From Neoechinorhynchus agilis (Eukaryota > Acanthocephala), in assembly GCA_051530055.1 (NCBI GenBank), contig CM121343.1, positions 2,356,001-2,420,000 on the forward strand: a DNA stretch of 64,000 bases, read 5' to 3'. The first letter of the stretch is position 1. The number at the start of each line of letters is the position of its first letter. Positions 23,031 through 34,240 of this stretch are shown in pieces. The position numbers and the translations under genes were made by a program. The notes under the pieces are model-generated. The model was not told the DNA's origin and did no database searches. It worked only from the letters and a program-made list of their open reading frames with translations.

Positions 23031-23195
23031 GGTGGTATTTTTCATCGGTGTCTTCGGTTATGGTGGAATCGGTGTCGTGGGTGGTGGTGGTGGCATTAAT
23101 GCCGTTTGTTGTGGTGGTATCGAAGCCGTAGGTGGTGGCAGCATCGTTATTGTGGGTGGTGGTGGCATCGGTGTCGTTGGGTGGATGAAACGCAA
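23030..23195. repeat. Minisatellite, right-hand part
   Basis: About seven units of the same GTGGTGGTGGCATCGGTGTC repeat as 15740-17253. It lies directly beyond the 5' end of the LINE, so it looks like the other half of one tract. Confidence 0.8.
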
Positions 23196-23199
23196 AATC

Positions 23200-24140
23200 G
23201 AACTGTTTGCAAGTGTTTGGAAGCCTTAGTGCAATATCAACGTTACAGATCCTGAAATGCAAATTTTGGTGCGAAAAATTTCATCTTCGAAAAAATGAAG
23301 GGTAAATGCAATATTATGAAACTTGCAAGCCGCGAGTTTTGAATAAATAAAATAACCGATTTTGAAATCAGTCGGTAAGCTACTAACTGTGAAAAATCGA
23401 GAGAAGATTATGATCAATTAAAATGACGAATTATGTGCAAGGCACAGATCAATGGATGTGAGATACATCTAAAAATTTTCTTTGGCTTGTAACTGAGGAA
23501 AGATGGAAACCGGGCTGGATACTAAATTGTAAGAAAATTGGTTGAAGAACTAATCAAATAATATGAAATTTCCAAGGCTTTGAAATAAATGAAACGGTTG
23601 ACAATTTACATTTTATTGTTTCTTTTTAAAGGATAATTTTCGATTAAATCGTCCCCCGGACGCTGACCGCATTTCCTCGTTGGATTGCGAGGGTCCACGA
23701 AACAAATACCTTCTAACTGAGTAGAAAGGAGAGCACAAGCTCAATCCAATCACAGACGGATTTCATAGGGAAATTTATAATTATGTGACAGAACAATAAC
23801 AATTGTCATTTCTTCCGGTACTGAATGGTTGACATTTTCCAGTGATAAAATTTTTCGCAGTAAATCCTGCATCTCTAGATTTGTAGCTTTGAGGTTGTAT
23901 AATATAAAGATTATTCCTATTTTAATTGTTTTTAGCTTCCATTTAAAATGTAACTTTTCCCCTATTTTTACGATCAATTATTTTAGACTATTTTTGCCCT
24001 TTCCAAATCATCTCTTCCACTGTTTGATGGTTGAATTGTTCATGCTTCCGATATTTCGGCAAAACCTCTATAAATTGTCCTTATTTGAGCACTTTACGTG
24101 GTTGAAACAAATGTTTATTTTTTTAACCTTCGGGATAATA
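23200..24140. other. No gene recognised
   Basis: AT-rich. Short stretches around 23270-23345 and 23840-23890 resemble one another (AAATTTTTCGCAG-like, opposite orientation), suggesting old dispersed repeats. No coding signal. Confidence 0.35.
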
Positions 24141-24144
24141 AAAT

Positions 24145-24300
24145 TACACTTTCGGTGAGAATAATCCCGGTCATTACATATTTTATTTATTCGAAATATT
24201 TCGCGAGGTATCCTTGCCTCCTCATTCATTGTTATACCTCGCGAAATATTTCGAATAAATAAAATATGTAATGACCGGGGTTATTCTCACCGAAAGTGTA
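24145..24300. repeat. Near-perfect hairpin element (67 bp arms)
   Basis: Arms 24145-24211 and 24234-24300 are reverse complements with one mismatch; the loop is 22 bp. The arms contain CATTACATATTTTATTTATT then CGAAATATTTCGCGAGG. This matches the terminal arms of the element at 34241-34802 and the fragment at 40430-40480. A foldback or MITE-like element is the likely reading. Confidence 0.9.
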
Positions 24301-24375
24301 AGTTTATTTTTTACACCGATATTTCGGATTTTTACTGTGCCCTGAAGAACTAGTACAACTCCGAAATATCGGTGG
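24301..24375 (+). repeat. Inverted repeat CCGATATTTCGG..CCGAAATATCGG
   Basis: Perfect 12 bp arms at about 24317-24328 and 24360-24371. They enclose CCCTGAAGAACTAGTACAAC. The CTGAAGA..CGAAATAT arrangement recurs at 28905 and 40550. Confidence 0.7.
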
Positions 24376-24379
24376 CGAT

Positions 24380-25470
24380 TGAGAAATCAATCAGCTATCT
24401 GTCAACTAACTCAGATAAAGGCACGCGATTTTGCCGAAATATCGGATTCAATAAATTTATATTACTTCAATTTTCTGTCATATGAAAACATTTCTTTCAC
24501 TAAAGGAAAAATACCGTTCGCCGAATTCGGAATTTTTAGGCCACTTATCTTTCATGATTGAATGGTTATTAATTTTTAAGAATTTCTCGGTTCACTTTCC
24601 ATAGGTCGTCAAAGACGAATGCTCGGCGCTTTAAAACTGGCAAATGATGTAACCACAGCTCTATAAATATTTCATAAACCATTGAAATTAAGATTTGACG
24701 CACTTGGGAGCTATAATTTTCAAAATAAAGATCAACAGAAAGATATAAAATACTGTTTAGTTCAGTGAAGAAATTCAAGTGAAATTTCTTAGATTCTCCA
24801 AATTTGGGTGTCTCAAATGTGGATTCCAACGAACTTCCCTACCTTAAGAGCAAATCTTTTTAACTTTTATTCTTGAAAAACGTATTAATTGTCGATATAT
24901 CAGCATTTGTGCATAAACTACAGACTTTTGGCTGTTATATTGGCTCTATAGAGAATAATTATTGATCTGAAATCATCCTCTTACACATGGAGCACCTATT
25001 GTTATTTAGACTAAAATCGGTAGGATAATTTGCTTGAAACACTTAAAGAGGTTGCAGCCTCTAATAAATACTCATTTGCGGTTGCACTGATCAAAATAGT
25101 ACATTTTTCGTAACAAAATGATGTTCAAAAGGTTCATAGTGGCATCATAGTTCTGGTTCGGAACTAGCTGCTTTCTTCTATTTTCCTTATTGTCGTTTTC
25201 TCGCATTTGCAATCAAAGACTCGAGCGTTGGAATGAGGATTAAGAAAGAAGAGAATAACGAATGGATAATGGTCACTGAAAACTAGCAAAAACTTCTCGT
25301 GATTTCTATTCAAGTTCTTTTAGATGCACTCTTAGAGCGAAATATTGCTTTTCCTCCTAGGATATCGCTATCCATTAAGTTCCTTTATTATTGCGGATAT
25401 CTGTTTTTCAATTGAATAGAGCGTGCTTGGACCATTTTTAGATTTCTAAAATTACTTATTAGTTGGTACA
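24380..25470. other. No gene recognised; eIF3b upstream region
   Basis: AT-rich spacer leading to the eIF3b start. No TATA or other promoter element can be assigned with confidence. Confidence 0.35.
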
Positions 25471-27591
25471 ATGGCTTCGGTTTTGGAAGATGGTGCATTT
25501 GATAGCCCCGCATTCAGTGATCCCGATGATTACTTGGATGAGGAGCTTGATCAAGATGAAGAGATTGTTTTGTTTAAAGGAAAAAGACCCATGATTAACG
25601 AAGATGTCGGCAATCTTTTGTTAATCGACCATGTACCCGTCGTTGGTTTGGATAAAAAAGAAAAGTTATTGAAATTTATGAAAGCGAAAATCGATACTGG
25701 TCCACCATATTTGAGCATGGACATGCCAAGTAATGATACAAGTACATTGGGTATCGTGTTTGTTGAGTATTCTACCAATAAGGATGCAAACGTTGCAAAG
25801 CTTCATATCAATGGTGTAAGAATTGATAAATCACATACACTATCAGCTCAAACATTTGATGAAATCAGAAGATATTTTGAGGTAGGCGATGATGCCCCTA
25901 AGTTGGTTCGTCAACATTTCAAACACATTCATTCAATATACGACTGGATGATGCATGAAAATGCTTGGGATCAGTATAGTCTTGTTTGTGGGTCCAGTAC
26001 TGAAATCCATTGGAACGCTATTCCTCGAAATAAGGAGGTGATGAAGCGGGACGCATTTTCTGATCAACCATCTCAGTGGTCACCTAAAGGCACATTTTTA
26101 ACTTCATTTCATCCACAAGGCGTTGCATTATGGGCAGGTAATGACTTCGAGCGATTCGCGAGATTTGCTCATACTCGTGTATCCCATTTGATATTTTCTC
26201 CACAAGAAAAATTTATTTTAACGTCCGCGTCGATCAAAATATCTAAAACGTCAGATATTTTTGATCTAAGTATCAAAATCCATGATGTTATAACGAGTAT
26301 CGAGCTTTTGTCGTTCCATCTTCTTAACCATACGGTAGAAAGTCCGTATTCAGCCGTGAAGTTCAGCGCTGAAGATCAATACATGTTGCGTTTGGATCAG
26401 GGCGAAGTATTCGTCCACGAGTCAATCGATGGTCAATTGGCAATGATTGATAAGACCAGTATTTTGGGTAGCACTGTACCTGTGGTTGATTACGTATTGT
26501 CGCCCACAAATCCTTGCCTGATTGCATATTGGACTGCGGAGCGCAAAGACAAGCCGGCTTGTGTTTCCGTGTACGACTTTATAAGTAAATTCGAACTTCG
26601 AACTAAGAATCTTTTCAATGTAATATCGTGCCATTTGTCGTGGCAGGACAAAGGACAATACTTGTGTGTACAAGTCGATCGTTACACTAAGATCAAGTAC
26701 CCGAAAGAGGACGGGGCGGATAAACCCATTTATAATAGCATATATCACAATTTTGAAATTTTTAGAGTCGGAGAACGCAATTGTCCAGTGGAGAGCTTAA
26801 CAATCAAGTTCGCTGTTAATCATTTCTCGTGGGAACCCAACGGCGGTAATCGGTTTTTGATAATACATGACAGTACGGAATCTCAGAATGGGACTAAACT
26901 CCGTGCGACCTTTTATCAAGTTACGGCAGATGATGTACAACAAATTTGCCAATTCGCTATAGAGGTCAATGAAGCTTGTTGGTCTCCTTATGGACAATTT
27001 TGTGTTTTATCTTGGACAAAGGGGCGGATGAGTCAAAAGATGTTTTTCATTGATATCAACGAACAATCAGTCATATACAGTGAAGAGTATCCAATGCTCA
27101 GTAAAGTCTCATTCGATCCAACAGGCCGGTATGTTGCAGCTTGTTCTCTTGCACAATCGCAACCGTCAGACGCCGGATATACGATTTACTCTTTCCAGGG
27201 GAAAAAACTTGCAAAACGAAGGATTTATGGTCTAAATCAATTTGAATGGCGCCCTAGGCATCCATGTATTTTAACAGACGAACAATTAAAAGAAGTAAAA
27301 CGAGACATGAAGAAATACAGCAGCAAATTTAAAGCTTTGGACGATGTGCTTGCAAGTGCACTCACCGAGGAGCAATCTGCAGCGAGGAAGGTGCTCACGG
27401 ACCGCATCAACAGTATCAGAAACACGAATACTAAAAGGCTAAAACAAGAATTTAAAGAAAAGGGGAAATTGAGGCGTGGCGATACAATGAAAAGAGAAGA
27501 TGAGTTCATCCAAGAGGAAATGTGTCAGCTCTTGAGCGCCGATCAAGAAGGTTTTATATTTACTACAGAAAATACTTCAAACCGAAAATAA
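25471..27591 (+). CDS. eIF3b: Eukaryotic translation initiation factor 3 subunit B
   Basis: A single uninterrupted frame of 706 codons, close to the usual animal length. Order: an acidic N-terminus (PDDYLDEELDQDEE); an RRM at about residues 45-130 (NLLLIDHVPVVGL, and GIVFVEYSTNKDANVA); then an eIF2A/WD40-like propeller at about 150-590 with repeated SPxGxxL-type blades (WSPKGTFLTSFHPQGVALWA, FSPQEKFILTSAS, WSPYGQFCVLSW, FDPTGRYVAACS). A basic helical C-terminus ends in RRGDTMKREDEF and EEMCQLLSADQEGF. It is a core scaffold of the eIF3 complex, binding the 40S subunit in the cytosol. It has no intron although its neighbours do. AATAAA overlaps the stop (27587-27592). Confidence 0.97.
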   Translation: MASVLEDGAFDSPAFSDPDDYLDEELDQDEEIVLFKGKRPMINEDVGNLLLIDHVPVVGLDKKEKLLKFMKAKIDTGPPYLSMDMPSNDTSTLGIVFVEYSTNKDANVAKLHINGVRIDKSHTLSAQTFDEIRRYFEVGDDAPKLVRQHFKHIHSIYDWMMHENAWDQYSLVCGSSTEIHWNAIPRNKEVMKRDAFSDQPSQWSPKGTFLTSFHPQGVALWAGNDFERFARFAHTRVSHLIFSPQEKFILTSASIKISKTSDIFDLSIKIHDVITSIELLSFHLLNHTVESPYSAVKFSAEDQYMLRLDQGEVFVHESIDGQLAMIDKTSILGSTVPVVDYVLSPTNPCLIAYWTAERKDKPACVSVYDFISKFELRTKNLFNVISCHLSWQDKGQYLCVQVDRYTKIKYPKEDGADKPIYNSIYHNFEIFRVGERNCPVESLTIKFAVNHFSWEPNGGNRFLIIHDSTESQNGTKLRATFYQVTADDVQQICQFAIEVNEACWSPYGQFCVLSWTKGRMSQKMFFIDINEQSVIYSEEYPMLSKVSFDPTGRYVAACSLAQSQPSDAGYTIYSFQGKKLAKRRIYGLNQFEWRPRHPCILTDEQLKEVKRDMKKYSSKFKALDDVLASALTEEQSAARKVLTDRINSIRNTNTKRLKQEFKEKGKLRRGDTMKREDEFIQEEMCQLLSADQEGFIFTTENTSNRK

Positions 27592-28240
27592 ATTTTGTAT
27601 AACCAGATTTTTTCTATAGTTGCGGAGCTATTGGGTAATTGAAGATTTGATAGCTAATTGATGTAGGATTGTCTTTACTAAAAGTCAGCGTGCAACTTAA
27701 AAGAATTTCAAGTATAAGCATCGTAAAGTTCAGGCTTCACTCACGCTATTTCATGGGTTTTACAGTTCGGCGTTTGAGACTTTTATTGTGATTTAGTTTT
27801 GCTTCAACGGGCCGACATTAAGTCGTCTTCTTAAACATGCTTAGTTTAAGGATGCAAAATGCAGATACTCTCGGATCCTTCATGTGTACTCGAAAAAACC
27901 AGTAAATTTCATCGAAATATCTGCGCAATTTATTACTCGTGAAGCGGAAATCGCGAGGAAACGAACAATTGTGAACTTGCGAAATATTCAATAAATTGAG
28001 GTGTAAAATAGGCTACCACCAACACTGCATGTAGTGTGATCCGCGCATCTCAAATGTTTTGCTTCAATGGTCACTGCGTTGGTGTTATTTCATCCTTAAA
28101 GAGTTTCCATGTAGCAGAGGACAATTTTTCTTCAATGCAAAGGTATGCAATGTGAGACAAAGTAAATAATAACAAGTTTTGTTAAAGAGAGGAATCATGT
28201 ACCTCTGGGTTCTCGATAAATGAATGTGATTGTCTACTTT
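27592..28240. other. No gene recognised; eIF3b 3' flank
   Basis: AT-rich 3' region. Nothing else seen. Confidence 0.35.
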
Positions 28241-28244
28241 GGAA

Positions 28245-28335
28245 TGGATGACAGATCCGGAGGATGACGGATCTGGAATTTGGAGTGGATGACGGATCCG
28301 GCGGATGACAGATCCGGAGGATGACGGTCGAGGAC
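28245..28335 (+). repeat. Short tandem repeat GGATGACGGATCCGGA
   Basis: About five imperfect copies of GGATGACAGATCCGGA-type units spaced about 16-30 bp apart. No coding relevance seen. Confidence 0.6.
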
Positions 28336-28899
28336 GACGAGAGAGAGGTAAATTTACGAAGGATGAACGTTTTAGATTCGCAACCATTACTGTAGATGAC
28401 GATGAGGAATTTAAGTGAAATAATGCCGGTAGTTTTAAATTGCCCATAAATCACAAATCCGTCGGTTATTATTTTAATTAGTGTGGAAAAGATTGCAATT
28501 CTGATTCCGTTTGCACGTTTTCCGCCGTTGGTTGAGCAGGAAGCTGCTATTTTCGAGTTTCGTTCAATCGCTTGAACAGTGATTTTCGGTGAGAATGTGC
28601 ATATCTATTATTGACTAACTTCTATTTAAAGCTTACGTTTTTGCAATTCGAATTTCTATTTTTAAACAAAACGAAGATAACTGATTCGACATAAGACCGT
28701 AAGTTCATTTTCTAACACCATTTAACGAGCTCTGTCTCTTCCCAGTTGATACCAAGTTAAAAGACTGACATAACAACGTGAAAAGACATTCCTTCAGTTA
28801 GGTGCTATTTGATGATTTCAAAATACTGATCGATTTCGCTAGCGAACTCTCACTGCGAAAAACAGCTTTATAACTTTCTCTATTATTTCGAAACTATTT

Positions 28900-28965
28900 A
28901 CAACCTCAAGAATTCCGACGAGACGGACGAAATATTGTGAAAGGGCAATAATAAATCAATAAAAA
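28900..28965 (+). repeat. CTGAAGA-like / GAAATATTG hairpin repeat, copy 1
   Basis: CCTCAAGAATTCCGACGAGA then CGGACGAAATATTG. TCCG pairs with CGGA across the ACGAGA loop, and TATTG pairs with CAATA downstream. The same element is at 40548-40605. Confidence 0.6.
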
Positions 28966-28969
28966 CAAA

Positions 28970-30110
28970 ATATAAAAATATTATAGAGATCAATTTCAGA
29001 AAAAATTAACTTTTCAAACCCACTCAATAATGGCGATTTTATGTTTAGAGGGCAATATATATCATTTCCATTATAGCATTCTTTATCCGTCGATCTCCAT
29101 AAAAAACCCGTCGCTATTATGCACAAGTTGCAGTTAAATTTTGTTCGTTGGGAGCAGTTTCGGTGTAACTGTTGGAAACTTTTCTACGTATCTTACAGAG
29201 TGTTTTTCAGGGAACTGTTATATTGTGCCCCGGGCAACACTTCTATCTTTAATTTTGTACTTAGCAAACCAGGTTTATCTACAGGTATAGCGTAAAATGG
29301 AATCGAGAGGCAAACGTGAGGGGAGTACTTCAATGATATTAAAAAAAGGACCGTTTTACGCTTGAAAACAACTTTCATCTTAAACTTTATCCGAAACAAT
29401 AAATTACTCACCATACCTCGAGTTATATGCGGTCAGAAATATCGTAAAATAAGAAAGGGACATAAGGAAAGATTAAACTGTAGATTCAAATAATAAGCAA
29501 GATTGAACGGCTTCGTACAAAATAACTCATTCTGTCGTGTGAGGAGTCTGTCTATTTTTTTTGTGTAGCTAGACAGTTGAAATCTAAATGTTTGCCGAAA
29601 AATCTCGTACAAAAAGGGTGCGTAACGTTCGTTCCTTAAACCAAAGGAAAATTCTGAGGAAATAATCTACAGGTATGCACTCTTTCCTTTAATAGTTTAA
29701 TTTAATATCCGTGGGCTTATTGGGTTATTTGTGCTGATCGTGCACTTTTTAACGAAAAATATCGGATTTGAAGTTTTTGTTAGCGAATGTATCGTACACT
29801 TGTAGAATTTATGCCGCCTGCGATGGCGGTTTTGCAATAATGCAAATACGGTTCAGAACGAAGGCATAATTTAAGAGAGATTTAGAAATGCCCCTATGGA
29901 CATCAGCGGATGGACAACAATGTGCATACAGGCAACATCAATTGCAGGAATCTACAAGATTATCATCTGATCGGGCAAATAGGTAGTATTTTTAACCTCC
30001 CATCTAACGCTTGACTCATCCAGAGTCTTAACTAAGGCGTGCATGCAAGAAAACGGGGCCGCCATGCAGCTCAAACAATGGAAAAGTTGAGCAGGAAAGA
30101 GAACAATTTT
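28970..30110. other. No gene recognised
   Basis: AT-rich spacer upstream of the PPTC7-like gene. Nothing with coding character. Confidence 0.35.
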
Positions 30111-30115
30111 GGCGT

Positions 30116-31772
30116 ATGAGCACTTTATGGAGACCAAGGTCGTATATTTCACCAGCAAAAAGAGAAGTGGATGGAAATGAGCCAATGCAGAGGAGATTGT
30201 CTGCTCAGGATTTTAAGGGAAATTACAAAGATGAAACTGTGATCGATAGACGCCACTCGTTTGGTGATCTCAAATGCTCTTTCCTTACGCCTCGATTGAG
30301 GAATATGGGAGCTAGTCCACGCTTAACATCATGCGCAGAAATGGGAAATTCTGGCCAAAATCACGGTCGACCACTGCTCACAGTCAACAATCATGGCAAT
30401 GATACCGAGCCGATAAATCGCAGACCAATCACAATGACAAAATCGAGTAATGCCGGTCATTTTATGATACATTTGCCTTTGGGAAACACCCGTCATCATC
30501 TTAATACATTTTACTCGAGTCCTTCGAATGCACGACAAACAAATAAAAATGAGAAGGTTCTATTTGGTCAAGGTGACGTTGGCCAAAAGAAATTAGTTAA
30601 TAATGTGAAACCCACATATAAAAATGTAGACAAACAACATTTAACAAAAAGTCATTATTACGAAACTCAAACTAATCTTGGTAACAATAAGATGTTTACC
30701 TTCGAAGACAAATTCGTTGCTCCAAAACAAGATTGGCCCAGAATCGGAATGAGCATTTCAGTCAATGGAATGAGCAAAAGTATGAACGCATGGAAGATGC
30801 CATACCAAAATCGTTCACTGGACAACGGTGATTTTGGTGATGATGCTGGGATGATGTTCGAAAATAACAATTGTTGTTTCATAGGTACATTTATCATCCA
30901 CAATCAAGATCTATGTTGTTTTTCCGTTTTTAAATAGCCTTAGCTGATGGAGCAGGCGGCAATCGAAGTCAAGGAATCGATCCGTCAATTTTCAGTAGGA
31001 ATTTAATGGCATCCTGCCTCCGAGTATTGCGATCAAGTGAATACAACACTAGACAATTGCTTCAATTGGTCACTGCTGCTATGAAAAAAATAGAAATGCT
31101 GAATGTATTAGGTAAATGTTTTACTATTTGGCAGTCAACTTCCACTTTACTCGTTTAGGTAGCGCCACAATATGCGTTGTTGGGCTGGACAGGCGCATGA
31201 ATTTACTTAATACGCTTAATATTGGCGATTCAGGTGTAAAGGTGATCAGAAGTAGTAAAATTGTGTTCCGTTCAAAACGAACCATGAATGGTAGCACTCC
31301 ATGCCAACTTTTTCTCATAGATCATACAGATCTTTTCAAAATGGGCGTGCTGCCTACAAGTTTTATAAAGGAAAGGTATCGTAAAAAGGGGAGTGTACAG
31401 TTCATTTATGATTTTTGTAGCGAAATACGAGCGGATTCAGCAATGCAATCTATTCCAGTGCAAGTTGGCGATATAATAATCATATCATCCGACGGTTTAT
31501 GGGATGTAATAAGCGAAAATAGCTTACTTAAGATAATCGAAACTTCCAGAAAACGGGGAAACGTCGGTTTAAAATGCCATTTCGATCACCATGCCTCTTA
31601 ATTTAGGTTGGAGTTGCAGATATCTCTGACGCTTTACTGCATTCCGCAATTAAAGGTCCGCTTTAAATGCTTTTTTCGCTCAATCATTTCACTACTATAT
31701 TCGACAGCTTATAATGGCGGATCAAGAGATGATATCCTAATAATCGTAGCCCGAATAAAATCGAGCAACTGA
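30116..31772 (+). CDS. PPTC7/PTC7-like PP2C-family protein phosphatase
   Basis: Exon 1 (30116-30884) encodes a basic, Asn/Ser-rich N-terminus of about 230 residues, then GDDAGMMFENN. A 53 bp intron leads to exon 2 (30938-31111) with ALADGAGGNRSQGIDPSIFS. A 47 bp intron leads to exon 3 (31159 on) with GSATICVVGLDRR, NIGDSG and VGDIIIISSDGLWDV. Two more short introns with weaker donors seem to precede the last piece, AYNGGSRDDILIIVARI. All metal-binding Asp motifs of PP2C are present (GDD, DGxGG, GDSG, DGLWD, RDD). The FSRNLM block after DGAGG and the short length are typical of PTC7, a mitochondrial phosphatase. The long N-terminus is atypical; mitochondrial targeting is not proven. AATAAA at 31817. 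Confidence 0.85.
30885..30937 (+). other. 53 bp intron
   Basis: GTACAT donor, TTTTTAAATAG acceptor. Splicing joins CCFIA to LADGAGG and removes the stop at 30935. Confidence 0.75.
31112..31158 (+). other. 47 bp intron
   Basis: GTAAAT donor, TCGTTTAG acceptor. Joins NVL-G to GSATIC in phase 1. Confidence 0.75.
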
Positions 31773-32226
31773 AATGGCAAATACTTTATACATGTATATT
31801 ATGTATAAGAAATTGCAATAAAATGAATTATTTACTGAAAACGTTACCAAAGTATTAATTTCGCGTTGTTCTCTGATGTGACTTATTGATAGCGCATTAA
31901 TGTGCACTCGGAGACCGTAAGGGTACCTGTTAACAGTTGGAGCCCACTAAGCTACTTGAATCCTAGTATGTTTTTAAGAACACTTACCTTATTCATTGTG
32001 CCATTTGCTTGGCGTGTTGGTGGCGGATGAAAAAAATTACTACGACTATTTTTAAAATTATAATCCGAGGAAATCACTGATAGAATCTTTAAAGCTTCGT
32101 AGAGCAGCCATGTTTGCCATGGTATGAGGCCTCGAGACAAGTCCCACACGCAAAGTGCACACCAAGGTTCATATTTTCCATGTTTCGGCATAATCAATCC
32201 GAGTCATGTTGTAATCGAAGATGGTT

Positions 32227-32720
32227 TAACATAAAAAAAGTTTGTGAGTTTACACGAATCCCTTTGGATCCTCAGATACCTTCCGAGGAGGCGGGACTCA
32301 TCAGTGAGTTTTCTCCCTTCAGCAGTATTTCGTCCCCTTTGATGTGCGAAAGCTGTTTGCTGTCGAGCCGATCGAGGAGGCAATCGCTAAGAGGCGGATG
32401 CGATGGTACCTGCAGGTGAGATGAAGGCGCCTGGATGAAGAGTTTATGGAGATTCGCGCTCGAGGGAAAAAGGAGAAGGGGGAGGTCCAAGAAGAGGTGG
32501 AAGGACAGTGTGAGCGGAGATCTCAAGACGCTGAGAAAGGAGAAGAACAAAGACGAAAGCCGATAATGCTGAAAAGAACGACCTCTCAAGTGAGAGAAAA
32601 GTTCAAAGAAATGTTGCTGTTTGAAGTGCGCAACCTTCGGCAACGGATTCGGACACGTTGACAATAACTGGGATCTGGAGCATTAGTCCACTTGACCACC
32701 TCAGCACAACTACGGAATGT
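32227..32720 (-). mobile_element. tRNA-derived SINE, copy 1, with internal insertion
   Basis: Read on minus from about 32720: GAGGTGGTCAAGTGGACTAA (A-box TGGTCAAGTGG at 32698-32688). A mutated B-box TGTCCGAATCC follows near 32645. About 270 bp foreign to the 62.6 kb copy comes next. Then the SINE body resumes with GGGGACGAAATACTGC and ACTCACTGATGAGTCCCGCC to about 32227. Short similar sequences (ACAGCAA and GCGCAC/TCGCAC) border the insert, so it could be a duplication-based insertion. Confidence 0.75.
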
Positions 32721-32802
32721 ACAAACTTCTCCACTTTAGCCTGGATTAGTTTTTGAATTTAAGTATTCTTATGAGTGGCGCAGCCGGTAGTCTTTTTATA
32801 GA

Positions 32803-33040
32803 TATGTTTTATTTTTTCCATACACGGCCAAATGGACACACAGTCCATCGATTTCGGTCTGCGAAGCGATACTCACTGATGAGTCCCGCCTCCTCGGGAG
32901 GTATCCGAGGATCCGGACGGGGATGTACAAACTCTTTACCGTAGTCTTGAGCATTGAGCGCAGACCAGCGCTTCCCAGACCGAAATCGATGGACTGTGTG
33001 TCCATTTGTCCGTGTATGGAAAAAATAAAATACATCATTA
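32803..33040. repeat. SINE middle segment inside a 65 bp inverted repeat
   Basis: Arms about 32803-32870 and 32973-33038 are reverse complements (GATTTCGGTCTG.. against ..CAGACCGAAATC, and CACAGTCCATCGAT). Between them lies a plus-strand SINE segment (ACTCACTGATGAGTCCCGCC to GTACAAACTCTTTACCG, about 32870-32945). Confidence 0.75.
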
Positions 33041-33225
33041 TCGTATGTTTTTGAAAGTCTAAGTGGTTCAATCATTTCCCCTGATGCAAGATATCGGTTG
33101 GATGTTTGCCTAAAAGCAAAAAGACGAGTAAAGGATGATCTAAACACTCAATTAATATAACCGACTTGTCAGTAAAATAATAAAATGATAAATTAAATTC
33201 AAATTTTTTTGATTACGTCACTACA

Positions 33226-33455
33226 ATTTTTTGTCTTCAAATGTTATGTTTGTTCGGCAGCTTCCTTGATGACCGCGGCATTGCCGCGTTGGATCGCCCG
33301 CTGATTCGCTGCAACAGGAAGCTGCTGGATCGATTATCACCGGTGGCATGTTTTAGCATCCCTCCCAGTCGTGAGAGGAAATAATCGGCTTCTTTTCTGA
33401 GACATCCTAGTGTTTCCACCGCAATCGGGATGAAAATATATTGATGCCGATCGAG
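33226..33455 (-). pseudogene. Retroelement C-terminal fragment (ETLG..LLQRIS family), copy 4
   Basis: Minus-strand frame METLGCLRKEADYFLSRLGG, then GDNRSSSFLLQRIS. Almost identical to the 6.4 kb copy, sharing also the 3' flank with TTTGAAGACAAAAAATTGTA. A small deletion shifts the last residues. Confidence 0.65.
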
Positions 33456-33479
33456 CGAGCATTCTATTAAGATATTTCA

Positions 33480-33530
33480 AAAGAGAAAGCTTCATCAGTC
33501 ATTGAAAAAGGTATCGTCATCTGATATTGT
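33480..33530 (-). repeat. CTGATGA..GAAATAT hairpin-type repeat fragment
   Basis: Minus strand reads ATGACTGATGAAGCTTTCTC then TTTTGAAATATCTTAATAG. Related to 40438-40478 (minus) and 24175-24232 (minus). Degenerate. Confidence 0.55.
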
Positions 33531-33539
33531 ATAGCTCGA

Positions 33540-34240
33540 GTACGTGACACCACCAATCCTTAGGTTCGTGGACCGTGCATCCCGAATTATTTCCTCTTGC
33601 TCATAAAAGGGTCCAAAACGTACTACCATGATTCTTCCAGGGATTCTGGTATTTGATTATGAAAGCTGGGGACCGCGATGGATTTTTGCGAGATTAACGG
33701 TTTCATAATGAGAATCTCTCAGAAATCAATAGCGAGACCAGCAACTAAAGATCGTAGATTAAATTCGAGGAGCATTATATGCCGATATTCCCGATCAGAT
33801 CAAATGCTACTGCTTGATACTAACACAGAAAGCTAATCTTGAATGGATAGGATCACGATTTCGCGACAACTTTCGATCATATTTTGAATGATGTGACAAA
33901 TTAACGATTAGACGTCTCTTCTTTTAAAGCCAGAATTGAATAATGCCAGTAACTTTGGAAACTTGGTATTACTGTTGGTCTTAAAAATGGCCAGCTAGAT
34001 AATATATAAGCATTCTCAGATACAGAATAAGCGAAGGAGCTCGTCCTGGACGTTTTTCGAAAGTAGAATATTACATTTCATAATATTATGTCCAAGTTCC
34101 CATCTCGTATCGTTTAGCATCACGATTCTTATATTCTTCAGCTTTTATATTGTTTTGTCCACCTACTGCTTGATTAAACTACTTTTTTAGTTTCAAAGAA
34201 TAAAGAAGATTGCAAAATGGATTAATGATGAGTTTTAATA
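33540..34240. other. No gene recognised
   Basis: AT-rich spacer without coding signal or clear repeat. Confidence 0.35.
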
